The notes: a model not told the origin generated them from the sequence alone. A DNA stretch of 64,000 bases from Massilia sp. Se16.2.3 (GCF_014171595.1 NZ_CP050451.1:1922001-1986000); one strand, 5' to 3'. Counted from the first letter of the stretch, positions 32,521 through 41,880 are shown. Made by a program: numbers and translations.

Positions 32521-33408
32521 ATGACATCGCTCGACCAGCTACTCCAGCGTCTTGACGGCCTGGTGACGCGGGTCGAGGCGCTGCTGCCGCCGGCCCAGCC
32601 GCGCGAGCCGGACTGGAAGCACGGTTTTGCTTTCCGCTGGCGCCGCCGTGCCGGCGGCGGGCATGTGCTGCAGCCGGTGGCCCATGCGGCCTCCATCCGC
32701 TTCGACGACCTGCAGCATATCGAAACGCAGAAGCACAGGATCGAGCAGAACACGCGCCAGTTCGTGGCGCGCCGTCCAGCCAACAACGTGTTGCTGACGG
32801 GCGCACGCGGCACCGGCAAGTCTTCCCTGATCAAGGCTTGCCTGAACGGCTTTGCCGGCCAGGGCCTGCGCCTGATCGAAGTCGACAAGGCCGACCTGGC
32901 CGACCTGCCCGACATCGTCGACCTCGTCGCAAGCAGGCCGGAACGCTTCATCATCTTCTGCGACGATCTGTCATTCGAGGAAGGCGAGGCCGGCTACAAG
33001 GCGCTGAAGGTGGCGCTCGACGGCAGCATCGCCACCCAATCGGACAATGTGCTGATCTACGCGACCTCGAACCGGCGCCACCTGATGCCAGAGAAGATGT
33101 CGGACAATGCGGCGTATTCGACCTCGGACGATGGCGACCTGCACCCGGGCGAAACGGTCGAAGAGAAGATTTCGCTGTCCGAGCGCTTCGGGCTGTGGCT
33201 GTCCTTCTACCCCTTCAAGCAGGACGATTACCTGGGGATCGTGGCGCACTGGCTGGCCAGTTTCGGGTGCACGCCGGAGCAGATCGCGGCGGCACGGCCG
33301 CTGGCGCTGCAATGGGCCCTGGGGCGCGGCTCGCGCTCGGGCAGGGTGGCCTGGCAGTTTGCGAAGGATTATGCGGGCAAGCTCGCCACGGAACCGGATC
33401 GTCAATGA
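32521..33408 (+). CDS. DUF815 family AAA+ ATPase
   Basis: A 295-residue ATPase of the DUF815 family. Walker A is LLTGARGTGKSSLIKA, Walker B FIIFCDDLSFEEGE, and the sensor-1 segment LIYATSNRRHLMPE is followed by the family-specific FSLSERFGLWLSFYPF-like stretch (here ISLSERFGLWLSFYPF). Function in bacteria is not established. It is 13 bp after argJ and likely on the same transcript. A REPIN follows its stop. Confidence 0.88.
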   Translation: MTSLDQLLQRLDGLVTRVEALLPPAQPREPDWKHGFAFRWRRRAGGGHVLQPVAHAASIRFDDLQHIETQKHRIEQNTRQFVARRPANNVLLTGARGTGKSSLIKACLNGFAGQGLRLIEVDKADLADLPDIVDLVASRPERFIIFCDDLSFEEGEAGYKALKVALDGSIATQSDNVLIYATSNRRHLMPEKMSDNAAYSTSDDGDLHPGETVEEKISLSERFGLWLSFYPFKQDDYLGIVAHWLASFGCTPEQIAAARPLALQWALGRGSRSGRVAWQFAKDYAGKLATEPDRQ

Positions 33409-33409
33409 A

Positions 33410-33556
33410 CGTAGGGTGGGCACCTGTGCCCACGCGGTATGGCACGGTAGTGATATCGAAGAGACAATAGAAATGTATGGGCGGGCGTTTAGGGTACAAA
33501 CCTTAATTCGACTTGCAACAGTGCCATACCGCGTGGGCTCAAGAGCCCACCCTACG
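33410..33556 (+). repeat. REPIN-like inverted doublet, copy 2
   Basis: Left copy from 33410 (CGTAGGGTGGGCACCTGTGC, then CCACGCGGTATGGCAC) and right copy 33521-33556, its reverse complement. The only differences within the paired arms are compensatory: CAC/GTG in the left hairpin is CTC/GAG in the right. It lies between the DUF815 and mutT genes. Confidence 0.9.
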
Positions 33557-33671
33557 AACCATTCGCCAAGCTTATCCCCCTCATCCATTTTGTATCGCCC
33601 GCCGCAACACCCCGCGTGCCGGCCGCTCCAGGCTGGCGTACAATATCGGGTTTCCCGGACCGGACCAGCCC

Positions 33672-34082
33672 ATGCAACAAGCGACCACCCGGCCGATCGA
33701 TGTGGCGGTCGGCATCCTGATGCGCCCGAACGGCGACGTGCTGCTGGGCCAACGCCCGGCGGGCAAGCCGTATGCGGGCTACTGGGAGTTCCCTGGCGGT
33801 AAAGTCGAGCCGGGCGAGGATATTTTTCACGCGCTGCAGCGCGAGTTTGTCGAGGAACTGGGCGTGCAGATCCTCAGCGCCACCGAATGGTGCGGGGTCG
33901 AACACGTCTACGAGCACGCCCATGTGCGGCTCCACTTTTTCATCAGCCGCGACTGGCGCGGCGAACCGCAAAGCCTGGAAGGCCAGGCCTTTGCGTGGCA
34001 AGGGGCAGTCGGCGTTACCCCGCTGCTGCCCGCTACCATTCCCTTGCTCGAGTGGCTCGATCAGCTGCGCTACGCAAGATAA
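33672..34082 (+). CDS. mutT: Nudix hydrolase, MutT-type 8-oxo-dGTP diphosphatase
   Basis: A 136-residue Nudix enzyme that removes oxidised dGTP from the nucleotide pool. The full Nudix box is visible from GGKVEPGED to REFVEELGV. The upstream VGILMRPNGDVLLGQRPAGK and YWEFPGG are typical of MutT. The ATG at 33672 was chosen because upstream in-frame codons read through the REPIN. TACAAT at 33639-33644 may be the -10 element. dadA follows after 32 bp. Confidence 0.92.
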   Translation: MQQATTRPIDVAVGILMRPNGDVLLGQRPAGKPYAGYWEFPGGKVEPGEDIFHALQREFVEELGVQILSATEWCGVEHVYEHAHVRLHFFISRDWRGEPQSLEGQAFAWQGAVGVTPLLPATIPLLEWLDQLRYAR

Positions 34083-34114
34083 AAAGCAGTCAACCAATCT
34101 GTTGAAGGATCTTC

Positions 34115-35416
34115 GTGAAAATCATCGTCTTGGGTAGTGGCGTCATCGGCACCACCACTGCGTATTACCTGGCCCAGTCCGGGCATGATGTCACCGTCAT
34201 CGACCGCCAGCCGGCCGCCGGCATGGAAACGAGTTATGGCAACGCCGGCGAGATCTCGCCCGGCTATGCTTCGCCCTGGGCCGGTCCCGGCGTGCCGGCG
34301 AAAGCCGTCAAGTGGCTGATGATGCAGCACAGCCCCCTGGTCGTGCGGCCGAAGCTCGATCCGAACCAGTGGCGCTGGATGCTCTCGATGCTGGCCAACT
34401 GCAACCACAAGAGCTATGCGATCAACAAGGGTCGCATGGTGCGCCTGGCCGAGTACAGCCGCGACGTCCTCGTCCAGCTGCGCAAGGACACCAGCATCGC
34501 CTACGACGAGCGCAGCCAGGGCACCCTGCAGCTGTTCCGCACCCGGAAGCAGCTGGACGGCGCCGCCACCGACATCGCCGTGCTCGAGCAGTACGGCGTG
34601 CCTTATGAAGTGCTCGATCCGGCCGGCTGCGAAGCCTATGAGCCGGCACTGGCCAAGGTGCGCGGCAAGTTCGTCGGCGGCCTGCTGCTGCCGAACGACG
34701 AGACCGGCGACTGCTTCAAGTTCACCCAGAAGCTGGCCGGGATGGCCAAGGAACTGGGCGTGAAATTCCGCCACGGCGTCGAGATCAAGCGGCTGTCCGT
34801 CGAGGGCGACAAGGTCACGGGCGTGGTCACCTCGCAGGGCGAATTGAAGGCCGATACCTTCATCCTGGCGCTGGGCAGCTATTCGCCCTTCGTCCTGAAA
34901 CAGATCGGCATCAGGATTCCGGTCTATCCGGTCAAGGGCTATTCGATCACGGTGCCGATCACGGATGCCGCCGGTGCGCCGGAATCGACGGTCATGGACG
35001 AGACCTTCAAGGTGGCGATCACGCGCCTGGGCGACCGTATCCGCGTCGGCGGCACTGCGGAACTCGCCGGCTACGACCTGACCCTGCACAAGGCACGCCG
35101 CGACACGCTGGAACACTCGGTCACCGACCTGTTCCCGCAGGGCGGCGATGTGTCGAAGGCCGAGTTCTGGTGCGGCCTGCGTCCGATGACGCCGGACGGC
35201 ACCCCGGTGGTCGGTCCGACCCCTTACCGCAACCTGTTCCTCAATACCGGCCACGGCACCCTGGGCTGGACCATGGCCTGCGGTTCCGGCCGCGTGCTGG
35301 CCGACATCGTTTCGGGACGCCAGCCGGAAATCGGCCTCGAAGGCCTGTTCATGGACCGCTACGGCCGCGTCAACAAACCGGTGCTGGTGCCGGGCGGGAT
35401 CAGCGTTACGGCATGA
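34115..35416 (+). CDS. dadA: D-amino acid dehydrogenase small subunit DadA
   Basis: A 433-residue FAD-dependent membrane-associated dehydrogenase oxidising D-amino acids (D-Ala to pyruvate). The dinucleotide-binding motif [20 protein letters not shown] opens the protein; [29 protein letters not shown] and the C-terminal [18 protein letters not shown] follow. The start is GTG 34115 with AAGGAT upstream. It is 32 bp after mutT. A REPIN begins 3 bp after the stop. Confidence 0.96.
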   Translation: MKIIVLGSGVIGTTTAYYLAQSGHDVTVIDRQPAAGMETSYGNAGEISPGYASPWAGPGVPAKAVKWLMMQHSPLVVRPKLDPNQWRWMLSMLANCNHKSYAINKGRMVRLAEYSRDVLVQLRKDTSIAYDERSQGTLQLFRTRKQLDGAATDIAVLEQYGVPYEVLDPAGCEAYEPALAKVRGKFVGGLLLPNDETGDCFKFTQKLAGMAKELGVKFRHGVEIKRLSVEGDKVTGVVTSQGELKADTFILALGSYSPFVLKQIGIRIPVYPVKGYSITVPITDAAGAPESTVMDETFKVAITRLGDRIRVGGTAELAGYDLTLHKARRDTLEHSVTDLFPQGGDVSKAEFWCGLRPMTPDGTPVVGPTPYRNLFLNTGHGTLGWTMACGSGRVLADIVSGRQPEIGLEGLFMDRYGRVNKPVLVPGGISVTA

Positions 35417-35418
35417 CG

Positions 35419-35592
35419 CGTAGGGTGGGCACCCGTGCCCACGCGGTACGGGCGTGTCCTCGCATCGCATACGGCGAATCGTCGCTCGTGAGCGGAGGCG
35501 TCAACGTTTTCGCTTGCCATGTGAGCGATATCTCGTCGCAGTGGGCAAAAGGATGCGTGCGTAACCGCGTGGGCACGGAGTGCCCACCCTAC
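35419..35592 (+). repeat. REPIN-like inverted doublet, copy 3
   Basis: Left copy 35419-35449 (CGTAGGGTGGGCACCCGTGC, then CCACGCGGTACG) and right copy 35564-35592 in inverse orientation. The element fills the whole gap between convergent dadA and yidD and ends 4 bp from the yidD stop. Confidence 0.88.
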
Positions 35593-35595
35593 TAA

Positions 35596-36078
35596 CTACC
35601 TGAACAGGCGCCGTTCGCTGCGCTGGCGGCGCAGCCGGCGGCGTTCGCGCCAGTCGCGCCAGGCCTGTTTGGGATCGTCGCAGCCGCGGCAGTTACCGCA
35701 ATCGGCACACTGGCACACATCGCAGGCCCAATCGGCGTTCCTGCAGGACAGGTCCTGCAAGTCGCACGACAGGTCGGGCAGGCAGGCGCCGTCGCAGGGG
35801 AGATCGCAGACTCCGCGCTGGTGATGCAGCACCGGATTGGGCACCACGGGACGGCGGCGATGGGTCTCGCCGCACAGGCGCAGGCGGCGCCGCAACAGCG
35901 CCACACCCCACCACACACCGAACCGTTCGATCACGCGATAGCCATGGGCCGAGCAGCTGGCCTGGCCGGTGGCGCAGCGGTAGGCGCAGGAAAACCCTTT
36001 ATGCGGGGATAGAAAGCGCTGGTAGCCGCGGATCGCGGATAAAGCCAGGCTGGCAAGCAATCCGGGCTGGGTCGCCAA
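35596..36078 (-). CDS. yidD: Membrane protein insertion efficiency factor YidD with Cys-rich C-terminal extension
   Basis: A 160-residue protein. The first 70 residues match YidD (haemolytic domain): SAIRGYQRFLSPHKGFSCAY, SCSAHGYRVIERFGVWWG, with conserved cysteines. YidD assists YidC-dependent membrane insertion. The second half is an unusual Cys-rich tail of about 90 residues with clusters such as CDVCQCADCGNCRGCDD, then a very basic end (RRRLRRQRSERR). The start is TTG 36078, only 2 bp after the yacG stop. It is the last gene of the coaE-zapD-yacG-yidD run, not next to rpmH-rnpA. Confidence 0.85.
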   Translation of the reverse strand: MATQPGLLASLALSAIRGYQRFLSPHKGFSCAYRCATGQASCSAHGYRVIERFGVWWGVALLRRRLRLCGETHRRRPVVPNPVLHHQRGVCDLPCDGACLPDLSCDLQDLSCRNADWACDVCQCADCGNCRGCDDPKQAWRDWRERRRLRRQRSERRLFR

Positions 36079-36080
36079 GC

Positions 36081-36269
36081 TCAGTGCGTTTCGTCGTCGA
36101 GCGGATTGTCCTGCAACTCGTTCGGCGCGGCACCCGGGATGGTGTATTTTTCTTCGGCCCAGGCACCCAGGTCGATCTGTTTGCAGCGCTCCGAGCAGAA
36201 GGGACGGTACTTGTTCTCAGGCGTCCATTCGACTTTCTTGGCGCAGGTGGGGCAGGCTACAACGGTCAT
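36081..36269 (-). CDS. yacG: DNA gyrase inhibitor YacG
   Basis: A 62-residue zinc protein with the CPTC...CSERC four-cysteine site of YacG and the conserved [18 protein letters not shown]. It binds GyrB and inhibits gyrase. The acidic C terminus is typical. It follows zapD by about 30 bp in the conserved coaE-zapD-yacG order. Confidence 0.95.
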   Translation of the reverse strand: MTVVACPTCAKKVEWTPENKYRPFCSERCKQIDLGAWAEEKYTIPGAAPNELQDNPLDDETH

Positions 36270-36299
36270 GGCGGTACTTTTTAAACTCGGCGCGAAAAC

Positions 36300-37055
36300 T
36301 TAGAAATTACAGAGCGTCAGCTCGAAAGGCACGTCTTCTTCCAGCGAGCGCGGCTTGAGGTCGCCGTCCTGGCTGGTGAAGCGCACCCACAGCATGTACT
36401 TGTTGGCGGAAATCTCGGGGATTGCACCCAGCGACTCGTCCAGGCCGAGGCGCAGCATGTGGTAGATCTTGCCTTGCAACATTTGCTGGTAGCTGCCGGA
36501 GACCGCGACCATCTTGCTCGGACGGCCCGAGTCGCGCAGCAGGCGCAGCACCAGGGCAAGGGCGTCGAACAGCGGCGCCAGCGGCCCGAACCAGCCCATG
36601 ATGTCGGCGTGGCGCTGCTCGGCAGGGCGCTTTTGCCAGGCGTAATACGAAGGCAGGTCGAATTCGCAGGCGCCGCCGGGAATGATGGTGCGGCCGCGGA
36701 TGCTCATCAGCCATTCGTTGTCGCGCACGTTCTGGCCGGTCTTGCCCTGGCTGCCCACGAGGGCGCTGCTGACCTGGTCGAGTTCGGACAGGATGGCGTC
36801 GAGCGCGTCGGCCGCCACCGCCGGGTTGCTGCGGTAGGTGAGCAGGCTCTGCTTTTGACGTTCGATTTCCTGCAGCAGGTCGGACTTCAGGTCGGCGCGG
36901 CCGGCCACTTCCAGCATGTCGAAGATCGTCGCGAGCGCGACGTGGTGCTGCATCGGATGGTCCTGTTGTACGAAGAACTTGAATTTCTCGTACAGGTCCT
37001 CCAGCCGCAACAACGTGCGAATGCGCTCGTTGAAAGGATATTCGTAGACGATCAA
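36300..37055 (-). CDS. zapD: Cell division protein ZapD
   Basis: A 251-residue FtsZ-bundling protein (DUF1342). The N terminus [20 protein letters not shown] and later [18 protein letters not shown] and LRLLRDSG are family signatures. The most plausible start is TTG 37055: AGGGGA at 37064-37069 lies 8 nt before it, and no ATG or GTG exists near the conserved N terminus. The longer frame upstream crosses the gap to coaE. It belongs to the pilD-coaE-zapD-yacG block. Confidence 0.93.
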   Translation of the reverse strand: MIVYEYPFNERIRTLLRLEDLYEKFKFFVQQDHPMQHHVALATIFDMLEVAGRADLKSDLLQEIERQKQSLLTYRSNPAVAADALDAILSELDQVSSALVGSQGKTGQNVRDNEWLMSIRGRTIIPGGACEFDLPSYYAWQKRPAEQRHADIMGWFGPLAPLFDALALVLRLLRDSGRPSKMVAVSGSYQQMLQGKIYHMLRLGLDESLGAIPEISANKYMLWVRFTSQDGDLKPRSLEEDVPFELTLCNF

Positions 37056-37119
37056 AGTGACATTCCCCTGAATGTGGGCTGGCGAGCAACTCCGTGATTC
37101 TGAACCATGCGCAGCAAAA

Positions 37120-37770
37120 TTACAAACTCCGCTGCGTTGTAGCGGACAGGCGGGCGGCCTCGGCCAGGTAAAAGGCATGCAGGCGCTCCACCTGGGGCGC
37201 CAGCGCATCGATGCCGTTGTCGTTGACGACCACGTCGTCGGCCGCCGCCAGGCGCTGTTCGCGCGTCACCTGCGCCGCCATGATGGCGCGCACTTGAGCT
37301 TCGGATAAGCCATTCCTTGCCATCACGCGCGCCACCTGCGTCGCTTCGCTGCAGTCGATCGCCAGCACCCGCGTCACGCGTTCGCGCCAGGTGCCGGACT
37401 CGATCAGGAGCGGCACCACGTAGATGACATAGGGACCGGTGGCAAGGGCCGCGGACGCCGCGGTGGCCTCGCGGATACGCGGATGCAGGATCGCTTCCGG
37501 GCGGGCGCGGGCGCCCGGGTCGGCAAACACCAGCTCGCGCATCTTCGCGCGGTCGAGGGCACCCTCGGGCGTGGCGAAGCCGTCGCCGAACTCGGCCAGC
37601 AGGGCCGGCATGGCGGCGCCGTGCGGCGCGGTGAGGGCGTGGGCGATCTGGTCGGTGTCGACAAGCGTCGCGCCGAGCGCGCCGAACATGTCGGCCACGG
37701 TCGTCTTGCCGCAACCGATGCCGCCGGTCAGGCCGACGGAAAAAGCGGTGGGAGCGGTCGCAGGGGGCAT
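37120..37770 (-). CDS. coaE: Dephospho-CoA kinase
   Basis: A 216-residue P-loop kinase for the last step of CoA synthesis. The P loop is [18 protein letters not shown], followed by [10 protein letters not shown], the LID-region [10 protein letters not shown] and [20 protein letters not shown]. It starts 1 bp after the pilD stop, so the two are coupled. Confidence 0.95.
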   Translation of the reverse strand: MPPATAPTAFSVGLTGGIGCGKTTVADMFGALGATLVDTDQIAHALTAPHGAAMPALLAEFGDGFATPEGALDRAKMRELVFADPGARARPEAILHPRIREATAASAALATGPYVIYVVPLLIESGTWRERVTRVLAIDCSEATQVARVMARNGLSEAQVRAIMAAQVTREQRLAAADDVVVNDNGIDALAPQVERLHAFYLAEAARLSATTQRSL

Positions 37771-37771
37771 G

Positions 37772-38638
37772 TCAGGCCGCCAGGAACTGCTGCAGGCCGG
37801 CCGTCAGTTGCGGCCCGTAGAGCAGGGCGATCAGGCCGGCGGCTGCCAGGTAGGGCCCGAACGGGATCGGATTGTCGCGGCCGCGGCGAGCGAACACGAT
37901 CAGGCTGATGCCGACGACAGCGCCCACCACCGAGGACAGCAGGATGATGGCCGGCAGCATCTGCCAGCCGAGCCAGGCGCCGAGCGCGGCCAGCAGCTTG
38001 AAGTCGCCATAGCCCATGCCTTCCTTGCCGCGCACCAGCTTGAAGATCCAGTACACGCTCCACAGCACCAGGTAGCCGGCGGCCGCGCCAATGACGGCGT
38101 CGCGCAGCGGCACGAAGGTCCCGTTCAGGTTGACCAGCAGGCCCGCCCACAGCAGCGGGTAGGTGAGGTCGTCGGGCAGCAGCTGGGTGTCGAAGTCGAT
38201 GAAGGTCATCGCAATGAGCAGGTAGAGGAACAGCAGCGTCGCCAGGCCGGCGATGCCGCTGCCGAAGGTCCAGACCAGCAGGGCCGACAGTATCCCGGTC
38301 AGCAGTTCGACGGCCGGGTAGCGCGGCGAGATCGGCGCCTTGCAGTTGCGGCATTTGCCGCGCAGCGCCAGCCAGCTGACCACGGGAATGTTCTCGAGCG
38401 CGCTGATCTGGTGGCCGCAGTGCGGGCAGGCCGAGCGTGGCACCATCAGGTTGTAGCGGTCCGTGTGCGGCAATTCCTTGCCGCTCTCGTGGGCGACATA
38501 ATTGTCCGATTCGCGCTGCATCATCTTCGGCACGCGGTGGATCACCACGTTCAGGAAGCTGCCGATCAGGAGGCCGAACAGGCCGGCCACCAGGGTAGGG
38601 CCAAACGATGCCGGGTCGGCGAAGAGAAGAGTTTCCAA
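37772..38638 (-). CDS. pilD: Prepilin peptidase / N-methyltransferase PilD
   Basis: A 288-residue polytopic membrane protease that cleaves and N-methylates type IV prepilins. N-terminal [18 protein letters not shown] precedes the zinc-binding CPHCGH...[13 protein letters not shown] tetracysteine block. The catalytic [13 protein letters not shown] in [19 protein letters not shown] and the GxGD motif [14 protein letters not shown] 38638 ([13 protein letters not shown]) was chosen for its GGAAG site and the usual family length; an alternative TTG at 38677 adds 13 residues. pilB and pilC, its normal neighbours, lie more than 20 kb away beyond the inserted region. Confidence 0.93.
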   Translation of the reverse strand: METLLFADPASFGPTLVAGLFGLLIGSFLNVVIHRVPKMMQRESDNYVAHESGKELPHTDRYNLMVPRSACPHCGHQISALENIPVVSWLALRGKCRNCKAPISPRYPAVELLTGILSALLVWTFGSGIAGLATLLFLYLLIAMTFIDFDTQLLPDDLTYPLLWAGLLVNLNGTFVPLRDAVIGAAAGYLVLWSVYWIFKLVRGKEGMGYGDFKLLAALGAWLGWQMLPAIILLSSVVGAVVGISLIVFARRGRDNPIPFGPYLAAAGLIALLYGPQLTAGLQQFLAA

Positions 38639-38969
38639 AGGCTGGCTTCCGAAAAGATGAATGGTTCCGTAGATCAATCTATTTTAGGGGTTTTCGGCCG
38701 TTTTGGCGAAGCCGCCGTCGCTTGCGGGCGCCGCCGCTGCCACGTATGTCGCATGGATGCGCCAGGCTTGCGAGGTAGGCCAGGCTGTATTCCTTGCCGA
38801 CGCGTGCACCTGGGCGGTTTTGTACCGACAGGGCAGCATGGGTACTTGCCTGTTTTCCTGCCCGCCTGCATGCCATCCTTGACGCATGCCTGCATAAACT
38901 GTAGTTAAAATAGGTTATGTGGGTTATGATGAGGGTGATCGAACCGATCTAATCTCAGCAGGAGGGAGC
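38639..38969 (+). other. Divergent intergenic region between pilD and the RES operon
   Basis: No gene is seen in these 331 bp. A TTGACG at 38879-38884 with TAGTTA 17 bp later is a weak promoter candidate for the plus-strand pair. GGTTATG occurs twice, 9 bp apart (38913 and 38922), a possible operator half-site pair. Both suggestions are tentative. Confidence 0.3.
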
Positions 38970-39644
38970 ATGCGCACACTGGAATACGAGGGCCCCGGTA
39001 TCTCGGCCCTGGCGGGCGACCCCGACGAGGTCGGCCGGCGCCTGCACCAGGTCGATCCAAAACAGGCGGTGGCGGTCGCCATCACCCACGTCACACCGCG
39101 CGAAGCGGCGGCGATCGCGGAAACGTTTGCCAGCATAGCCGACCTCGTGAAAACCATCGTCGGCAAGCACCACCGCGCATCGCTCGAAGCGATCGTCGAG
39201 GCGCTGGTGCCGAAGGCGCCGCCGACGCCGAACGAATTGCGCGAAGCGGCCATGCTGGCGCGGGCGCGCACCGCCGTGATCGACAGCGGCGACTGGATGA
39301 CGGCGGCCGAGATCGCCTCGGCGGCAGGCTTCAGCACCACCAACACCAGCGCCCAGCCCAATAAATGGAAGCGCGAGCGCAGCATCTTTGCGATCCGCCA
39401 CAACGGCATCGATTATTTCCCCAGCTACGGCCTCGACCCGCAGGCCGGCTACCGGCCGCGCAAGGCGCTGGCACAGCTCATCAAGACCTTCGGCGACACC
39501 AAGGATGCCTGGGGGCTGTCGTATTGGTTCATGTCCGCAAACAGTTTTCTTGGTGGCAAAGCTCCGCGCGAGCTGATCGCCACCGACCCCGAGCGCGTGA
39601 TCGCGGCTGCCGCCGACGAAGTGGCCGGCGTGGCGCATGGTTAA
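38970..39644 (+). CDS. Putative antitoxin-like partner of the RES-domain protein
   Basis: A 224-residue soluble protein. The ATG at 38970 follows GGAGGGAGC, which decides it over an earlier in-frame start at 38919. The central part has a helix-turn-helix-like stretch, WMTAAEIASAAGFSTTNTSA, with the basic NKWKRERSIFAI after it. The C-terminal third (PRKALAQLIKTFGD, WGLSYWFMSANSFLGG, and DPERVIAAAADEVAG) resembles the toxin-binding region of Xre/MbcA/ParS antitoxins. It overlaps the RES gene by 8 bp, so the two are co-translated. The antitoxin role is inferred from this pairing. Confidence 0.65.
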   Translation: MRTLEYEGPGISALAGDPDEVGRRLHQVDPKQAVAVAITHVTPREAAAIAETFASIADLVKTIVGKHHRASLEAIVEALVPKAPPTPNELREAAMLARARTAVIDSGDWMTAAEIASAAGFSTTNTSAQPNKWKRERSIFAIRHNGIDYFPSYGLDPQAGYRPRKALAQLIKTFGDTKDAWGLSYWFMSANSFLGGKAPRELIATDPERVIAAAADEVAGVAHG

Positions 39645-40464
39645 ACGGCCGGCCGCCAGGCCGGACGCGCGCAAGCCGGGTCTTGGAACGCCTGACAAAC
39701 TGTCAGAGCAAGGCGCAGCGACGAAGACAGTCCACTCGTACGGCAAGGCGCTGCAACGCAGCCATGACGGTTTGTCAGGCGTTCCTGAACCAGGTCCGGA
39801 CGGGAAGGCCGTCATCCCGGGCGTGGCCATCGCGCCGCCGCCCACCCTGCACCTGTCGACCACGCGCTGGCCGGCAGGCAGCATCCTCCATCGCGTGCAT
39901 GCCGACGCCTACGGCGCCGTCGAATTCAACCCTGGCCTGAAGGGCAACGCGCGCTTCAGTCCGGTCAAGGATGCCGCCGGCAGACCGATTCCCACCCTGT
40001 ATGGCGGCGCCAGCTTTGCCTGCGCGGCGATGGAATCGGTGTTCCACGACGTTCCCTTCGCACCGGGCTTCAAGTTCTATGACAAGGGCAAGCTCGCCGG
40101 CCAGGTGCATTCGCAATTCGACGCGAGCGAAGACCTGCTGCTGGCCGACCTCGGCAGCCGCGCCTTGCGCAAGCTCGGCGCACTGCGCAGCCAGTTGATC
40201 GACACCGAGAAAGACCAGTATCCGACCACGCGCCTGTGGGCCGAAGCGATCCATGCCGCCCACCCGCAGGTACAGGGGCTGTGCTGGATTTCGCGCCAGG
40301 ACGACAGCGCCCGTGCCGTCGTCCTGTTCGGCGACCGCGTCGGTGAGGGGCTGCTGCGCCAGAGCGCGCCCTCGCGCAGCCTGGCGAACGATCCGCAAGC
40401 CTATGGCGAGCTGCTGGCGCTGGCCGAGCAGATCGGCGTCGATATCGTGCCGGGCCGCAGCTAG
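39637..40464 (+). CDS. RES domain-containing protein (NAD-degrading toxin family)
   Basis: A 275-residue protein with a RES domain in its last two thirds. The domain runs from HRVHADAYGAVEFNP through NARFSPVKDA, TLYGGASFACAAMESVFHD and the C-terminal VVLFGDRVGEG. Conserved Arg, Glu and Ser of RES proteins are in these blocks. RES toxins of type II systems degrade NAD+. The N-terminal 60 residues are low-complexity and contain an inserted palindromic repeat (39685-39785). It overlaps the preceding antitoxin-like gene by 8 bp. The pair sits in the ancestral gap between pilD and pilC. Confidence 0.8.
   Translation: MVKRPAARPDARKPGLGTPDKLSEQGAATKTVHSYGKALQRSHDGLSGVPEPGPDGKAVIPGVAIAPPPTLHLSTTRWPAGSILHRVHADAYGAVEFNPGLKGNARFSPVKDAAGRPIPTLYGGASFACAAMESVFHDVPFAPGFKFYDKGKLAGQVHSQFDASEDLLLADLGSRALRKLGALRSQLIDTEKDQYPTTRLWAEAIHAAHPQVQGLCWISRQDDSARAVVLFGDRVGEGLLRQSAPSRSLANDPQAYGELLALAEQIGVDIVPGRS
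39685..39785 (+). repeat. Palindromic element embedded in the RES coding sequence
   Basis: Inverted arms of 21 bp: GGAACGCCTGACAAACTGTC at 39685 onward and its reverse complement with one mismatch at 39765-39785. About 59 bp lies between them. The whole element is translated within codons 17-50 of the RES gene. Its sequence is unrelated to the GTAGGGTGG REPIN family. Confidence 0.75.
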
Positions 40465-40570
40465 CGTCGCGGGCGCGCCGAGCAGGCGCCGGCAGGGGAC
40501 AGTAGAATGCAGCACACCTGATTCACTCCCCGCACGTTTTTCAGCGGCACCTTCTTTACCCGATATCGAC

Positions 40571-41749
40571 ATGAAACTATCCCAACGCGCCCAGTCCATC
40601 GATCCCTTCTTCGCCATGGAATTCGGCAAACGCGCCGCGGTCCCGGAGGCGCAGGGACACCGGGTCATCAAGCTCAGCCTGGGCGAGCCCGATTTCGGCC
40701 CGCCGCCCGCCGTGCTGGAGGCCGCGCGCGAGCTCGTCGGCGGCGCGCTGCCCTATACCGCGGCGCTCGGCACGCCGGCCCTGCGTGCGGCGATTGCCGG
40801 CTTCTACCTGCGCGAGCATGGCGTGACGATCGATCCGAACCGGATCATCGTCACCGCCGGGGCCTCGGCGGCGTTGCTGCTGGTGACGGCGGCGCTGGTC
40901 GATGCCGGCGACGAAGTCATCGTCGGCGACCCTTCGTATCCATGCAACCGCCAGTTCCTCAGCAGCTTCGGCGCCCGGGTGAAACTGGTCGCGACCGATG
41001 CCGCCAGCCGCTTCCAGCTCAGCCGCGACAGCGTGCGTGCCAACTGGACGGCGCAGACCCGCGGGCTGATGATCGCCACTCCCTCCAACCCGACCGGCAC
41101 CTCGGTAAGCCCTTCCGAATTGCGCGCCATCTGCGACTGGGCGCGAGAGCACGGCGCCTGGCGCATCGTCGACGAGATCTACCTGAACCTGGGCGACCGC
41201 GACGAAGCCGGCCGGCCGCCGCAGACGGTGCTGGCCTTCGACGACGGCGCCATCGTCATCAACAGCTTCTCGAAGTATTTCGGCATGACCGGCTGGCGCC
41301 TGGGCTGGACGGTGGTGCCGGAAGCAATGGTGCCGACCATGGAGCGCCTGGCGCAGAACTACTATATTTGCCCATCAACCCTGTCGCAGGGCGCGGCGCT
41401 GGCCTGCTTCACGGCCGAATCGCTGGACGTCTGCGAAGCGCGCCGGGTCGAGTTCGCCCGCCGCCGCGCGCTGGTGCTCGCAGGTCTCGCTGGCATCGGC
41501 CTGCCGGTGCCGGTGCCGCCGGACGGCGCCTTCTACGTGTATTTCGATGTGAGCGGAACGGGCCTCACGGCACGGGAATTCTGCGAGCGCGCCCCGGAAG
41601 AGGTGCATGTGGCGCTCACGCCGGGCAAGGATTTCGGCCATGTCGGCGCCGATCGTTACGTGCGCCTGTCGTATGCGACCAGCGCGGAGAACCTGCAGGA
41701 AGCTGTGCGGCGCCTCGGAACGTTCATGGCGGGTCTGCACAGCGCCTGA
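40571..41749 (+). CDS. Pyridoxal phosphate-dependent aminotransferase (class I/II)
   Basis: A 392-residue fold type I aminotransferase. The N-terminal VIKLSLGEPDFGPPPAVLEA, the cofactor-binding IATPSNPTGTSVS, IVDEIYLNLG, and the Schiff-base lysine in INSFSKYFGMTGWRLGW are all visible. The C-terminal RLSYATSAENLQEAV carries the carboxylate-binding arginine. ATG 40571 gives MKLSQRAQSIDPFFAME. Relatives act on aspartate, alanine or aromatic amino acids; the substrate is unassigned. The stop is convergent with pilC, originally separated from it only by the terminator at 41881-41910. Confidence 0.9.
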   Translation: MKLSQRAQSIDPFFAMEFGKRAAVPEAQGHRVIKLSLGEPDFGPPPAVLEAARELVGGALPYTAALGTPALRAAIAGFYLREHGVTIDPNRIIVTAGASAALLLVTAALVDAGDEVIVGDPSYPCNRQFLSSFGARVKLVATDAASRFQLSRDSVRANWTAQTRGLMIATPSNPTGTSVSPSELRAICDWAREHGAWRIVDEIYLNLGDRDEAGRPPQTVLAFDDGAIVINSFSKYFGMTGWRLGWTVVPEAMVPTMERLAQNYYICPSTLSQGAALACFTAESLDVCEARRVEFARRRALVLAGLAGIGLPVPVPPDGAFYVYFDVSGTGLTAREFCERAPEEVHVALTPGKDFGHVGADRYVRLSYATSAENLQEAVRRLGTFMAGLHSA

Positions 41750-41880
41750 GCGGCCGCGGCTGGCGGCGCCCGCCAGCGGCCCATCGCGCCCGTCGTTTGC
41801 GCGCCATCATCGAACGCATTGACGACCGGAGCGGGCGGATCGTGGCCTGTTCCGTCCTTGTGTCCAGGTGGCTCGCCGTT

